A stretch of DNA of 64,000 nt, from positions 14,092,001 through 14,156,000 of the forward strand of contig JBAIAC010000040.1 of NCBI GenBank assembly GCA_037349315.1. The letters are read 5' to 3'. Position 1 is the stretch's first letter. Each line of letters begins with the position of its first letter. The DNA comes from Chelydra serpentina. Its lineage: Eukaryota > Chordata > Testudines > Chelydridae. The translations under genes and the position numbers were made by a program. Below are positions 47,801 through 59,800 of this stretch, piece after piece. The notes below the pieces were generated by a model, which was given only the letters and a program-made list of their open reading frames with translations, searched no databases and had not been told where the DNA came from.

Positions 47801-50800
47801 GTTCTGCTGAGCAGTAGGAAACCCTCCACCAGGTCCACCTACTCAGCTAAGTGGAAACGTTTTTCCTTGTGGTGTGGCACTCGGGGCCTTGACCCCTTGC
47901 AGGTGCCGGTTCACACCATACTGGACTACCTCCTCTCACTAAAGGAGCAGGGTCTGGCTCTCTCGTCGCTAAAGGTCCACCTAGCGGCAATTTCAGCTTT
48001 TCACCCCCGGGACGGGGCGGGTTCTGTTTTCTCCAACCCCATGGTCACTAGGTTCCTTAAGGGGTTAGAACGGCTACACCCACCGGTGCGCCGCCCGGTC
48101 CCTACATGGGACCTCAACCTAGTTATTACCAGGCTCATGGGTGCCCCATTCGAGCCCATGGCCACTTGTTCCATGCTGTATCTCTCATGGAAAACGGCCT
48201 TTCTAGTAGCCATCACCTCGGCTAGACGCGTCTCTGAGCTCAGAGCGCTTACTTCGGAACCACCTTATACGGTGTTCCATAAGGATAAAGTACAGCTCAG
48301 GCCACACCCGGCTTTCCTGCCCAAGGTAGTGTCGGCTTTCCATATTAACCAAGACATTTTTCTACCTGTCTTTTATCCTAAGCCCCATGCCTCCAGGAAG
48401 GAGCAGCAACTCCATTCCCTGGATGTCCGGAGAGCCCTCGCCTTCTACATCGAGAGGACAAAGCCCTTCCGGAAGTCGACCCAGCTGTTCATCGCCGTGG
48501 CGGACCGGATGAAAGGCCTTCCCGTCTCTTCCCAGCGCATCTCGTCATGGATCACGTCGTGCATCCGCACATGCTATGACTTGGCAGGTGTCCCCACCAT
48601 GCACACTACGGCCCACTCTACCCGAGCTCAGGCCTCGTCGTCTGCCTTCCTGGCACACATACCGATACAAGACATTTGTAGGGCCGCGGCATGGTCGTCA
48701 GTACACACTTTTGCCTCGCACTATGCCATAGTGCAACATTCTAGAGACGACGCCGCTTTTGGTTCGGCGGTCCTAAACTCTGCTGTATCACAATCCGACC
48801 CCGCCTCCTAGGAATGGCTTGGGAGTCACCTAACTGGAATACATATGAGCAAGCACTCGAAGAAGAAAACACGGTTACTCACCGTAGTAAATAGTGTTCT
48901 TCGAGATGTGTTGCTCATATGTATTCCAAACCCGCCCCCCTTCCCCACTGTCGGAGTAGCCGGCAAGAAGGAACTGAGGGGGCGATGGGCCGGCTGCAGT
49001 ATATATCGGGGCACCTAACGGCGCCACTCCAGGGGGCGCCAGCCGGCCCACCGAGTGTTGCTAGGGTAAAAATCTTCCGACGATCGTGCACGCCGCGCGC
49101 GCACACCTAACTGGAATACATATGAGCAACACATCTCGAAGAACACTATTTACTACGGTGAGTAACCGTGTTTTTTCGTTGGCCAGATGTCAGTGTGTGG
49201 TGAGAATAAATTACCTGCACTTTAACAAATGGGGTTTTCTTTCTTAGGGAGAGGATTTTTTGTTTATCATATCAGAGCAAATACACAAAACACACAGTGG
49301 GATTGCACAGTAAAATGTGTTATGCCTTGCTACATGTTAATCTGTCTGGGTAGACGGTTCCTTACAGGGGGTTTGTTTTGTGCACATTTCACACCCTGGA
49401 GTAATTGCTGAGCTCATCCAGTCAGGAAGGTAAATCCTGGAGGAGTTGTTGTTAAGTGTTGATTATTAAATATGTATCTCATGGTAGTGCCCCAAGGCCC
49501 CCGTCGGGATCAGGGCACCTGTGCGCTGGGGCCTACACAAATACAGAGCAAGGTAATTGCTGCCCTCAGGTATTGACAAGCCGAATAAAGCCTAATGTAA
49601 ATATCCAACATTTCCCTTCCCTGAGGAAGCTGTGCAGACAGTGTGGGTCAAATTCATTAAGCCACCAGCTCTGATGAAGTTACACCAGGGGATGGATTTG
49701 GCCAGCTCTTTTCAGACTGCCAGCTGCCTTCACTGTACGAAGGTGGGAACAATTTGTGCCCTTGCTCATGCCGACATAACCCCACTGACCTCAATGGGAT
49801 TGATGAAGTTTAATGGAGATAGCGGAATCTAGCTCATCAGATGAAAGCTGGTGCTTTTGTATTGGACTGAAAGACCCCCTCTTAAAACTAACGTCCCTCC
49901 TTCATTTCAGGGGCACTCCTGCATGTGTTGCTGAATAGAAGAGTTGACCTCCCCACCCCCGTTTGTTTGATTATTAAGACTTCTGTTTGCAACATGATTT
50001 TTGTCTTCCTGCACAGATGGCCCCTAGAGCCAGAAATGTAACACTGGAGGTTTTGACATTGTCTCATTGTGAAAGGGCCCATCCTCAGCAAGCACTTGAG
50101 TTAGGCCTTCCAAATGCATTTCCATCTCTATATCCCTTCCAGGGCCAGCTTCAGATGCTGGGAACAAGCCACTGTGATTCCGTTGCGTGAAGTCCAGTGA
50201 GAATCCACAACATGGGACTCCACAGCCCTGCTTCCTGGGGAGTTCCCTCTGCACGGCACTGTAGAGTGGTGGAGGATGGCTAGCTCTGTGGATGCACAGG
50301 CTTAACCCCTCCTCCCCACGGAGAAGCAACATCCTATCAACAATGGCAGCAGCTTTGCAGCCATTGAGTTGGGGAAAGAAGATTCCCAGCTGTATACCTC
50401 CTTAGATCTCCATCATAAAGACAGGCTACTCAAGGTGGCAGGTGGTCAGCCTTCATCTCTTTATAAGGAAACCGATGTAAATGCTTAATTTCAACTCCAA
50501 AATAATAGTTCTCACACATGGGATCGCAATCTCGTTTCTTTAATCCATGTGTCTTTTCCATCATAATGTTAATTGCTGGAGGACAAAACTGATGTGTTCT
50601 GCATGTGTGTGCTGTGATAATAAGTGTGGGTTTTTGTCTGTGTGTGTGTGTTTAATTTTGTTCCTTTAGAAAACAAAAATCATCTTAACCATGCCAAAGG
50701 AGGATTTAGCTTTCTGTCCCAACTTGCCCTCCCTCACAAATCCCCCACCCAAGCCTTGCCCAAGAGACGTAGGCAACGTGAAATACCCCAGAATCATTTA

Positions 50801-53800
50801 GGAAGAAGGCTTGAGGGACCATCAAGTTGGGATCCAGACTATATTCTACAAATACCAGATCTGGACATCAAGAAAGGTATTCTGGAGAGGGGACTTATCT
50901 ATCCAACTAATCTCCTACATCATCTAACCGGGGCAGTTCTCTTCTCCAGAGGAAATCTGTTTGCTTTCTCTTTTCACCAAGGGCCCTCGCAAACTTAGCA
51001 CTGTCTAACAAATACTTGTTTTCATATTGCTTGAAAGAGTAACTGCAGCACTGCTAACAGCTGGTGATGGCATAAACGCTTTTAGACGTGAGATGTGGGA
51101 GCAACTGCACTGGCCCATAGCCCCTGTTGCAATCTCTTCCTAGCACGAAGGCGTTAATCTTGGCTGTTCTGTACAAAGAATCCGAAATGAACCGAGAATA
51201 GGACTTTCATGAGAAATGGGAAGTTGGATCTTTACCGATAACTGGGACTTTACCAGTAACTGGTGATTCCATAGCCAGAAACGCAAGCAGAATATCATGG
51301 CTTTTGGTAGGTCAGAATGTCTGATTAAATGGCCATTGCGTGTCACATCCTGTGCCGAGCAAGGAAAGCAGAGAAACCGAACTGGCACAGGTATACTCGG
51401 AAAAGACAGCACCTGTATTCTGCCTGCCAGCAGCCTCTCCTGCCCATTATTCTTGCTAGAATCAGGAATGGTTGGCAGGGGAAGCATGGTTCATAGCTGC
51501 CGTTGCTGGACCAGGGGGCGTATGCACCTACCAATGCCATACCTCAGATCACCCTGCTGTGGCCCCTGCTGGGACAGCCCGCAGAGGAGTCGTCTGCTAT
51601 TTGGGGAAAGAGTGAGCAACGCTTCCCTTGGGCCCAGATTTTCAAATGGGGTGTCTGCTTGGTGGCAGCTAGCACACCCCCTCCCATGTCCGGCTGTCAC
51701 GTTTTTGTGTCTAGGGCCTTATTGGAGAACGTTCTCAAGAGAACCAGCAAAGCTATTCTAGTGAATCCCAAGCTCCGTGCCCAAGCCCCAGCTTGCTACT
51801 TGCATGCAGAAATGACTCCTCCTAACACCACTGCTCTGGGGTCTCTACATCTCCTTCTGTGGCTGCTTTTTCATCACAAAGCATGTGGGAGTTCAAGGCT
51901 GCCTGCGTCTAGAAAGTCAGCCTCTTGCTTTTGGCACTGGACGCTGCGGGCTGAAACGCTCTCGGTCTGACCCATTTGAAAAGGTGATTGCGTTGTTATT
52001 TACAATGGAGCTCAATGTGGGGTTAAACTGTGGCAATGCCCTGATCGGGTAAGTGTGACAGGCACTGGCCAGGTGTCACTTGGGGGCTGCCGGTGGGTCT
52101 CAAACTGTGGTCTTGCAGAAGGAAATATTCTGAAGAGCAACTCTAGGGAGTGGGATCTGGACAGTGGGGGTGGGGAATGTGGATCCTTTTTACAGGGAAG
52201 AAGTTGGGAAACCACTGATCTAGCCGAAGGATCTGACTGGCTGTTCCTTGTGTTTTGGTGGTGATCTGTCTGTAAACTGCCCCATTGAGCACATCCGCTT
52301 CACCACCTCACGCCCATTGATATCCCTGCACTGTGGCTCTGTTACTAGAAGAGAGAATGACCTGGTACTAAAATAAGGTCATTGACTTTTCTGCTAGGTT
52401 TTAAATTACCCTGTAGCCACCGGCTTCCCCTGTAGCCCCCATCCCAGTAGATGCGGATGAAGCCTGGAGATTTGTCCATAGCGTCACCATTTAATGCCCC
52501 CACCCTCAAAGCTCGCCAGAGCCTCTGTTCTGAGAGCTGCAGGGTTTGGGGACTCCTCGCTGGTTCTCTTGTTGGGCCGGAGACGCTCGCTCCTGCAGAG
52601 GCTGAGCAAGTTGCGTCAGTAGCACTCCAGAGGCTGGCCGCCTGCAGAATGGTGGTGGTGATGATGAATGCGTCACCATGGGCCTTTCTCATAATCCAGT
52701 CTCTTTCCCGCTCCCAGTGTTTCGCTCGTGTCTTTCCATAGCAGCTAACCTGTGGCTCCATTGCCTTTTTATTGTTCACTTCTGCTTCTGGTATTAATAA
52801 CAAAATATGGGATTTTTAACTCTCGGTTTGAGCGGGTTTGTGCCCCAGTGAAAATTAAAGGGGAACATCCTGTTTGTTTAGTTTTTTGCCTTTAACAGCA
52901 TCTGCTAGCCTCTGCTTAATGCAGGCCCATGGAGCTGAAAATGACTCAGGTATATGCGTGCAGTGTTGTGGCCGTGTCGGTCCCAGGATATTAGACACAC
53001 AAGGCGGGTGAGGCAATAGCTTTTATTGGACCAACTTCTGTTGGTGAGGGAGACAAGCTTTTGAGCTTACACAGAGCTCTTCAGGTCTGGGAAAGGTTGC
53101 AGTACGTAGATACATCCATGGATCTTCCCCTGTCCCACCTCCAGGGCAGAGACTCTCTTATTTCATTTTTGCTGAATGGATGGAGAGGTTTGTTTGATCC
53201 CCATCACCATGGCATCGGCACATTGTCACAAACTCACTGTGCGTGGGAGTGACCCTGCACTGAGGACACCCACTGGCTGTCCCCAGGAGGGTTGATTACA
53301 TGTACATGCCCCGTCTAATCTGAAAGTTATTTTGATTATCGCTATTCTAGTATCTACAAGAGACTCTAGGGTATGTATTAATGGCCTCTAATACCCTGGC
53401 TGGGCATGGAGTCACCAGCCTTTGATTTGTGCCTCACATTCCCCTGGGGTGTGAATTAATGGCTAGTTACTGCCTCCCCTCCAGGGACATCCTGTTTGAT
53501 TTAATAAAGGAAATGTCATGCTCTGTGCCTCGTACAATCCTTGGGTGGCTCATTAATACTTTTGAGCCCTGTTCAAATTTTGATCCATCTTAACACTAAA
53601 ATCAATGGGGAAGGAATTGCCCGGCGCAAGGACCTATGGCCTAAGGTTAACATCTAAAACAGCTCTCTCCTCTCTCTTTAACAAGCCTTTTCTTTCATTA
53701 GTTGCTGCCAGATGGTGGGGAACAAAAAGAATAGACTATGCCCTTTACTGTCCCGATGCCCTGACTGCCTTTCCGACGGTAGCCTTACCACACCTCTTCC

Positions 53801-56800
53801 ATGCAAGCTACTGGGAATCGACAGATGTAGTCTCCTTCCTGCTGAGACAGGTACCATAAATATTTCATGCTTCTCTCCTCCCTTATGCCTAACTTTTGTT
53901 GGAAAATATTTTGGAGTCTATTTTCGCCTTGCTGCACCCTCCATAATAACTTTTGTTGACATTAATGGGGACTCACTGTATAAATGGAGGCAAAAAATGT
54001 ACGCTTCACAACTGCAGATCCATCTTCTTTCCCTTCCCATGCTGTGTCAAATACAGCTGCATTGCAAATAATAATTACTGCTATGCACAGTCTTTTCGTG
54101 GACACCACCAAATCAAACATGACTTGCTTGATGCTGGCTTTAGTTACTGGAGCAGGTTCTTGGAGAGGTTCACTAAAGATCTTGAATCGTGTGGAGTCAA
54201 TCTGGGCCCATTTCATATCCTAGTCTTGCAGCACTGCACGATTTTGAAGCAAAAACCAGGTGCTGCTTATCTGTCTGGATTAAACTTTGCTTTGAGTTTT
54301 TACATCCTTTCAGACCTGAAGCTCTCGGTGCAAACCCTACATAGAATGAAACAGAAGGAAAAGTTTGTACAAGTTTCAGACTTGGGTTGCTAAATTAAAG
54401 TGTTCAATCCTCCATTTGGGCTCTCAAATGAACACTTAAACACCCTGAGGTCTACAGATTTTTGCTTCAAGACCCTGAACTTGGTACCACAGTTCAAATT
54501 TCTTCTCACAGGGTTAGGTAAATAACAAATGATGGTTTCTGGACCATCACATTTTGGATTCTGTCCTTTTAACTTTGTTCACACCTTTAAATTTTGCAAA
54601 ATTACATTTTTTTTTCTAAAATCAGTGGGGATATTTCCTTTTAAAACAAAAAACAGACATTGAAAATAGTTGTTTTCCCAGAAGTGCATGAAACCCTAAA
54701 ATAGTAGCACTAAGACCCTTGAGGTGAAAACAACAATGAACAAAAGGGGGACATGTTCTTCTTGATTGCCCTTGTCCACCTGTGGAGAAATGCAGAGTAG
54801 ACAAGGAGCATAAATAGTTAAAGGAGAAAGAAACTTGCTCGCTTGTGACATATAGGCCAATATATTCAAATCAGGGACCTAAAGTTGGGCTCCTAGATTT
54901 ATACTTAGGCAGCTAATTAACATAGCCTCATTTTTTTTTAGAGACCCTGAATACCACAAGTCCCACCGAAGTCAGTGGGAGCTGCAAGTGCTTAACCCCT
55001 GTGAATTTTGGTTGTCTCAATATAGATTTAGAAGCCCAACTTTAACCCTCCAGGGTTTGAAAACTCTTGCCAGGATTATTAAATTGACAATGTACCTTTA
55101 AAGCCCAGTGCATTGTCAGAGCATAACGATCCCTCGCTGCAACACAAACGTTGTGGTCCGCAGAGAAAAAACCCACCAGCCCAAAGGGCTGCTCTAGTGA
55201 CCATATTGCCATGGCCCAACATCATTCATTTCTAAAACTCAAGCAGAGTTTTCATCACAGCGGAGAGAGGGCTGCTTCTGTGGATTGCAACCCGCTGGCC
55301 CTGTCCTCCTTCCAGACGCACAGTGGGTTGGAGTCTCTTCTTTCCCTCCTTTCCCTGCCCCAATTTCTTTCCCTGATGAGGATTTGGAAACATCTTTTCA
55401 TTTGATGCATCTTCATCAGACGCTAGCGAGAGGACAGGTCACCCAGTACAAAGGGCTTCCTTCCCCACCCTGCTGGGATAGTCTAGGATCATCACTCCAC
55501 AGACTGCAGCTGAACTGGAGCCAGTCGTATCCAATTTGGCTCTGCCCCCGTTTATTCTGAATTGCCAGTGGCATGGTGCTGGAGCAATCAGAGGGGATCT
55601 GGCCACTTTGGTGTTGGCTGCATTAGTCCCTTCTGCCAGAAAAAATTCTAGGAGGCCCTCGGCTGAAGGATGGAGAATAATTATTTAATCCCAGTACCCA
55701 GATTTTATGCTCCAACTCCTTTTAGTCTAAACCTTTGAACTGGCTTAAGTGAAGTACTAGCACCCTCCCCTCTGCAGCTACTCAGCACCTGGTAGGATCC
55801 AACTCGTCATACTGGCCTGGGTTTGCTGTGTGTTAGCTAAGCTGTTGAAATTACCCCAGCTCTGTTGCCGCATATCTGACTGCAGCTCTCCGTTATTTAT
55901 AGCCCTCAATTGGCAAACTCTCTTTCGTTGCTGTCATCCAAGCTTGTCTGTAGGTTCCATAACAACGGGGATGTTAGCACTGATGTCTGCAGTACCCTAG
56001 TATTAATCTATTCCCTGACCTGTCTCTAGTTTCCAACCCAGTGGGCCAATGTTGCATTCACATGCTGTGTCTCCACATTTTGAACAGTAGGCTCCAATGT
56101 GGAACTTTGCCTAAATGGCTGCAGGAAGGAAACCGTGTGTGCGTGTGTGTGTGTGTGTGTGTCAGAGCCTTAAAGAGTCTAACATACAAAATATCCTGTT
56201 CTGGAAATAGCCCAGCCAGTTACTCAGAATGCAACGAAAACATGTTTGTGTAAGGCAGTGTGTGACTTCACGTCTTGTGGCATGAAAAATATCCATTCAA
56301 AGCCCCTGGAGCTCAGCAGTGGCTGCCTCTGCAGTGCTGTTTGTTTAGCCTTGTCTCTCTCTCCTTGCTCCACCTCTGCTTCTAGAGCATTATCTTTCTC
56401 AATCCCCACACCCTCCCTATTCTTCCAAGCCCCGTACCTCCTTCCCTCGTATTCAACAGCCTAGAATGCCAGCTAATTGGAAAGCTAATAATAGGGACAT
56501 GATTTTAATCCTCATTGAAAGGCATTCCGGACAGAGTTAAAAGGAAGCTATCAAGTAGATTTAGGCCCAAACCCTGAGGCTTTATTAAAACAAGTAAACC
56601 CAAATATGATGAGAAACTTTTTCAGGATTTAAATTTCTCATAGGTGACGGCCATTATTTTATTCATCCCCTTAGCTTTTCATTCCCAACAGCATTGGGGG
56701 TGAGGTGGAGGTGGGGCAGGTGGATTAGGAGAACCAGGAGGTGAAACTGAGCAGTCTAGTTTTGCTGTGAGTGAAATGGGAAAATGAAACAGCCTAAATT

Positions 56801-59800
56801 CTGCAAAGTAAACTTGCCTATCAGATTGCTTCAGTTTTAATCTACATGGTGCTATTGGTAACACGTAAGAGAATTTGTGAGGTTTTTAAAATGTTTATTC
56901 CCTTGACAGAACCCCTTTCAGTCTTTTCAAGGCCTGGGGAAAAATTGAAAAAAAATACATCTGATCATAGTACAATTCAAAATGCAATATCTCTGCCCAG
57001 TCCTTTTAGTTTTCTGTGAGAGATTTCCCCTCTTCTGGAACTGACCTAAGAACAGTCTAGCTGCAATATGAACTCAGGACGTAACCCCATTCCCATTCCC
57101 AGATGTCCCTAAAGGTTGACTAGTGAGCTTACCATAGGAAATGTTTGTACACTTTGCAAATCTCATTGTATCAGTCCCCATTCCAGTGCAGGAACATCAC
57201 ACCTGTATGATGTGCCTGAACTTCTCCATGGACCCAGAGAGCCAAAGCCCCATTCCTCTCCTGAACTCTGGTCTCCTACATCACAGAAGACTGCTGGCCC
57301 AGTGCTGAACCTGGCTCAATACCTAATGTCTTCATCAAAATGAGAGGAGCACAAGAAGCAAGACAGGAGAACGCCATGTGCAATGTATTTAAATAGAAAC
57401 TCGAATTGACAGGCAACTGGGATTGACTCAGCCCAATGAGGAAGCCTGCTGGGATCTTAGACCTCGTAGGGTCTGGCTTGCGCAGTGTAGTTAAGGGCAG
57501 ACTCAGTAGGACTGGAGGGGATGATGAGAATACTTCTGAAGAACAAGCCTGAGGAAATGACACATGCAGACAAGCGAGCACAGTCGGAACAGGTAGCGAT
57601 GGATCTGAATGACTGAAATGGCAAACAAATAATGACTGGAAATGCGTAGGTGACTTGAGGACCTGGCAAAAAGGCAGGCAAGGCTGGAGCATAGTGAGGC
57701 GAGATGGTGGCTGCAAACTGTAGGATTCCCTACAGAAGAGGCAGTTTTCTATAAGTACCTGAGTGCCAAAGTTCTTCCCCTGCAGTGTTTGTTGAACGAG
57801 CATTTTCCAAGGGCATCTTTTTGGACATGGTCTCAAGGAAGTAGCAGGGTCTGGGGTGCCACAACCTCTCAGTTTGTGTTAATTGAACATCTGGGACAAA
57901 ATCCATCCCTGGTATAAGCCCAGTGAAGCCAAGAGAGTTACACTAGCAGTTATGTATCTGTGATCAGCATCTGTGCTTCGTTGCCTTTGCTCCATTTTGT
58001 ACTCATCGCTTGTTAAACTCCCCTATAGTTCTTTCTGTTCCTTAACTCTTCCCATTCCACCCGTGTCTTCAGCTTTTTCTAGCTTCCCCTGGCTTCTTTT
58101 TCATCTCTCTCTCATTCTAGTTTTAACCATGCCTTCACACCTGCCCTCCTATGTGCTTACTTATGATCTCAGTTTAAGTTTCCCTTTTATTTCTTCATCC
58201 CACTTGATATTAACTCAGCTCTGGCACCAACCTTTCCTGGCTCTAAAGATCACTAACATTGTACAGTTACGGGAGGGACAGAAAAATCTTGTAGGCTAAC
58301 TGCAAATTTCCTGCAGGCAAACTTCTGTAAAGCCACCTGCCTAGCAAACGCTGCGATTCCATCACAGGCTTTGCAAACACAGCAGAGAGTAATAAATACT
58401 AAAGCTGCAGGGGGGTGGTGCGTTCAGTATGAAATTCCTGCAGCTCTTGGGTGTCAGCCCAAGTGTGTCATGAGTTGCTGATGGGGGTTGCCCTTTCCTT
58501 AGGTGATGAGACACGAAAACTCCAGCATTCTGGAACTGGATGGAAAGGAGGTCTCTGTATTCACTCCTTCAAAGCCCAGGGAGAAGTGGCTGCGCAAGAG
58601 GACGCATGTTAAGCTAAGGGTAATAGTGTTTCTATTACATGTCTCCCCAAGGGAAACTGCTGTTAAATATGATTTGGCTGGATTTGGGCCTGTAATAAGA
58701 ACAATATTAAAGTTAACCAGTATGGGTACACGCCATCACTGCCCATGGACTGCACAATTACATGGGGGTGGAGAGATTGCATTGTAGTAATCGTACGTGT
58801 CAGTGAGATATCCCAGTTATAGATTTCTGGAAGAGACAGACACTCTCTGCAACAAGGTCTCCTCCATATAAAATACTAAGTGTTGGCTGTAGGTCAAGAA
58901 ATGAGACGGAATTGTTTCAAAGCCTGGTGTCCTAAATTGTCTGTACAGTAACTGTCATTCCCTGGAGTTCCTGAATCCAGAGGATAAGAAGCCTTTCTGA
59001 TTTCCATGAGCAGGAAGTTTGTTTAGCCAGTAATAATGTCAGCAGATTCCTGCTGACAGTCAGTTTTCCTCCTAATTTGAAGGTGCAACATACAGAATTT
59101 TGCACCACAAAGGATCAGATTTTCAAGGTGCTCTGTGTCACTGACTATACAGTATTTGTGACCAAAGGATCTGGAGTAGTATTACTAGAGAGTGACAGTA
59201 TCATTGTGTGATCTCATGGCATATCCATGCATAAAGGCCCAGAATTTCAAAGGACAACTGTCGTTTTTGCAGACCCGTAAGAATTTTGCCTGTAAGGAGT
59301 GGCAGCAGGGAAACCAAGTAGTGGCCCCTTCTCAAAAAATGCCCAGGATCAATTAACTGTAGGTGCAAATTCTACTATTTAGATGACTAGGTAGTTAACT
59401 GCACCCAGACATCAGCTGCTTGGCCAAATGCATTAGGATCCACACCCACAATTGATTGTGGGTGCAAATCATGTCGCTATAAATTACTGTAGCTAAAATG
59501 GAGTGCAGAAGGCCCTTTAAAAGTATTGTCCTAAATATACAATACTTTTTTCCCCTTAAAAATGTGTGCTGTTTAATATAGATATATAATAGTGGGGTGG
59601 GGGATAAGGATGTCATAAGAAGAAAATTATTCCTCCAAAAACTCCTGGTTGTCCATGTGTTTGGCATTACTATCACTATAACAACTTTTCCTGTAAACTC
59701 TGCATTAGCCATGAGGTTCTGCTGGGAATCTAACTAGGTTTGTTCTGTTTTTCCCTTGACGTCTGCAGAATGTCACATCCAACCACAGAATAAATGATGC

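Larger units (their letters stand above)
42792..49173 (+). mobile_element. DIRS-type tyrosine-recombinase retrotransposon, nearly intact
   Basis: Order: left inverted terminal repeat (42792-42975), leader, Gag ORF (43178-45841), RT/RNase H ORF (from 45840 or 45894 to 47762), tyrosine recombinase ORF (about 47672-48811), internal complementary region (48827-48927) and right inverted terminal repeat (48961 to about 49173). The repeats are identical in inverse over about 140 bases. The element is GC-rich against AT-rich flanks. No integrase, aspartic protease or LTR is present, and no target duplication is expected, which fits DIRS biology: reverse transcription through a circle and integration by the recombinase. 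Long open frames and near-perfect repeats indicate a recent insertion. The left border follows the match to the internal complementary region; the right border is ambiguous by two or three T residues. Confidence 0.95.
40312..53701 (+). other. PITPNM2 intron with intact DIRS element
   Basis: The largest intron in the window, 13.4 kb. It holds a MIR (42505-42705), the DIRS retrotransposon (about 42792-49173), a small palindromic repeat (49640-49835) and a second repeat end of the type seen at 8275 (52961-53097). 40312-42504 and 49840-52960 contain no recognised gene; an exon-like open frame at 50670-50998 is discussed under findings. Confidence 0.8.
53851..58502 (+). other. PITPNM2 intron
   Basis: Contains a palindromic MITE-like repeat (54861-55064) and a GT microsatellite (56135-56161). 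C/T-rich stretches near 56330-56460 and 58020-58200 hold only short chance frames. No gene was recognised. Confidence 0.7.

Noticed and set aside
51140..51970. Overlapping open frames of 115-155 codons on both strands
   Set aside because: No splice-compatible structure, no domain, and several frames open at once because of local composition.
57276..57836. 186-codon minus-strand open frame
   Set aside because: Starts and ends within intron, has no recognisable motif and no promoter or splice evidence. Treated as chance.
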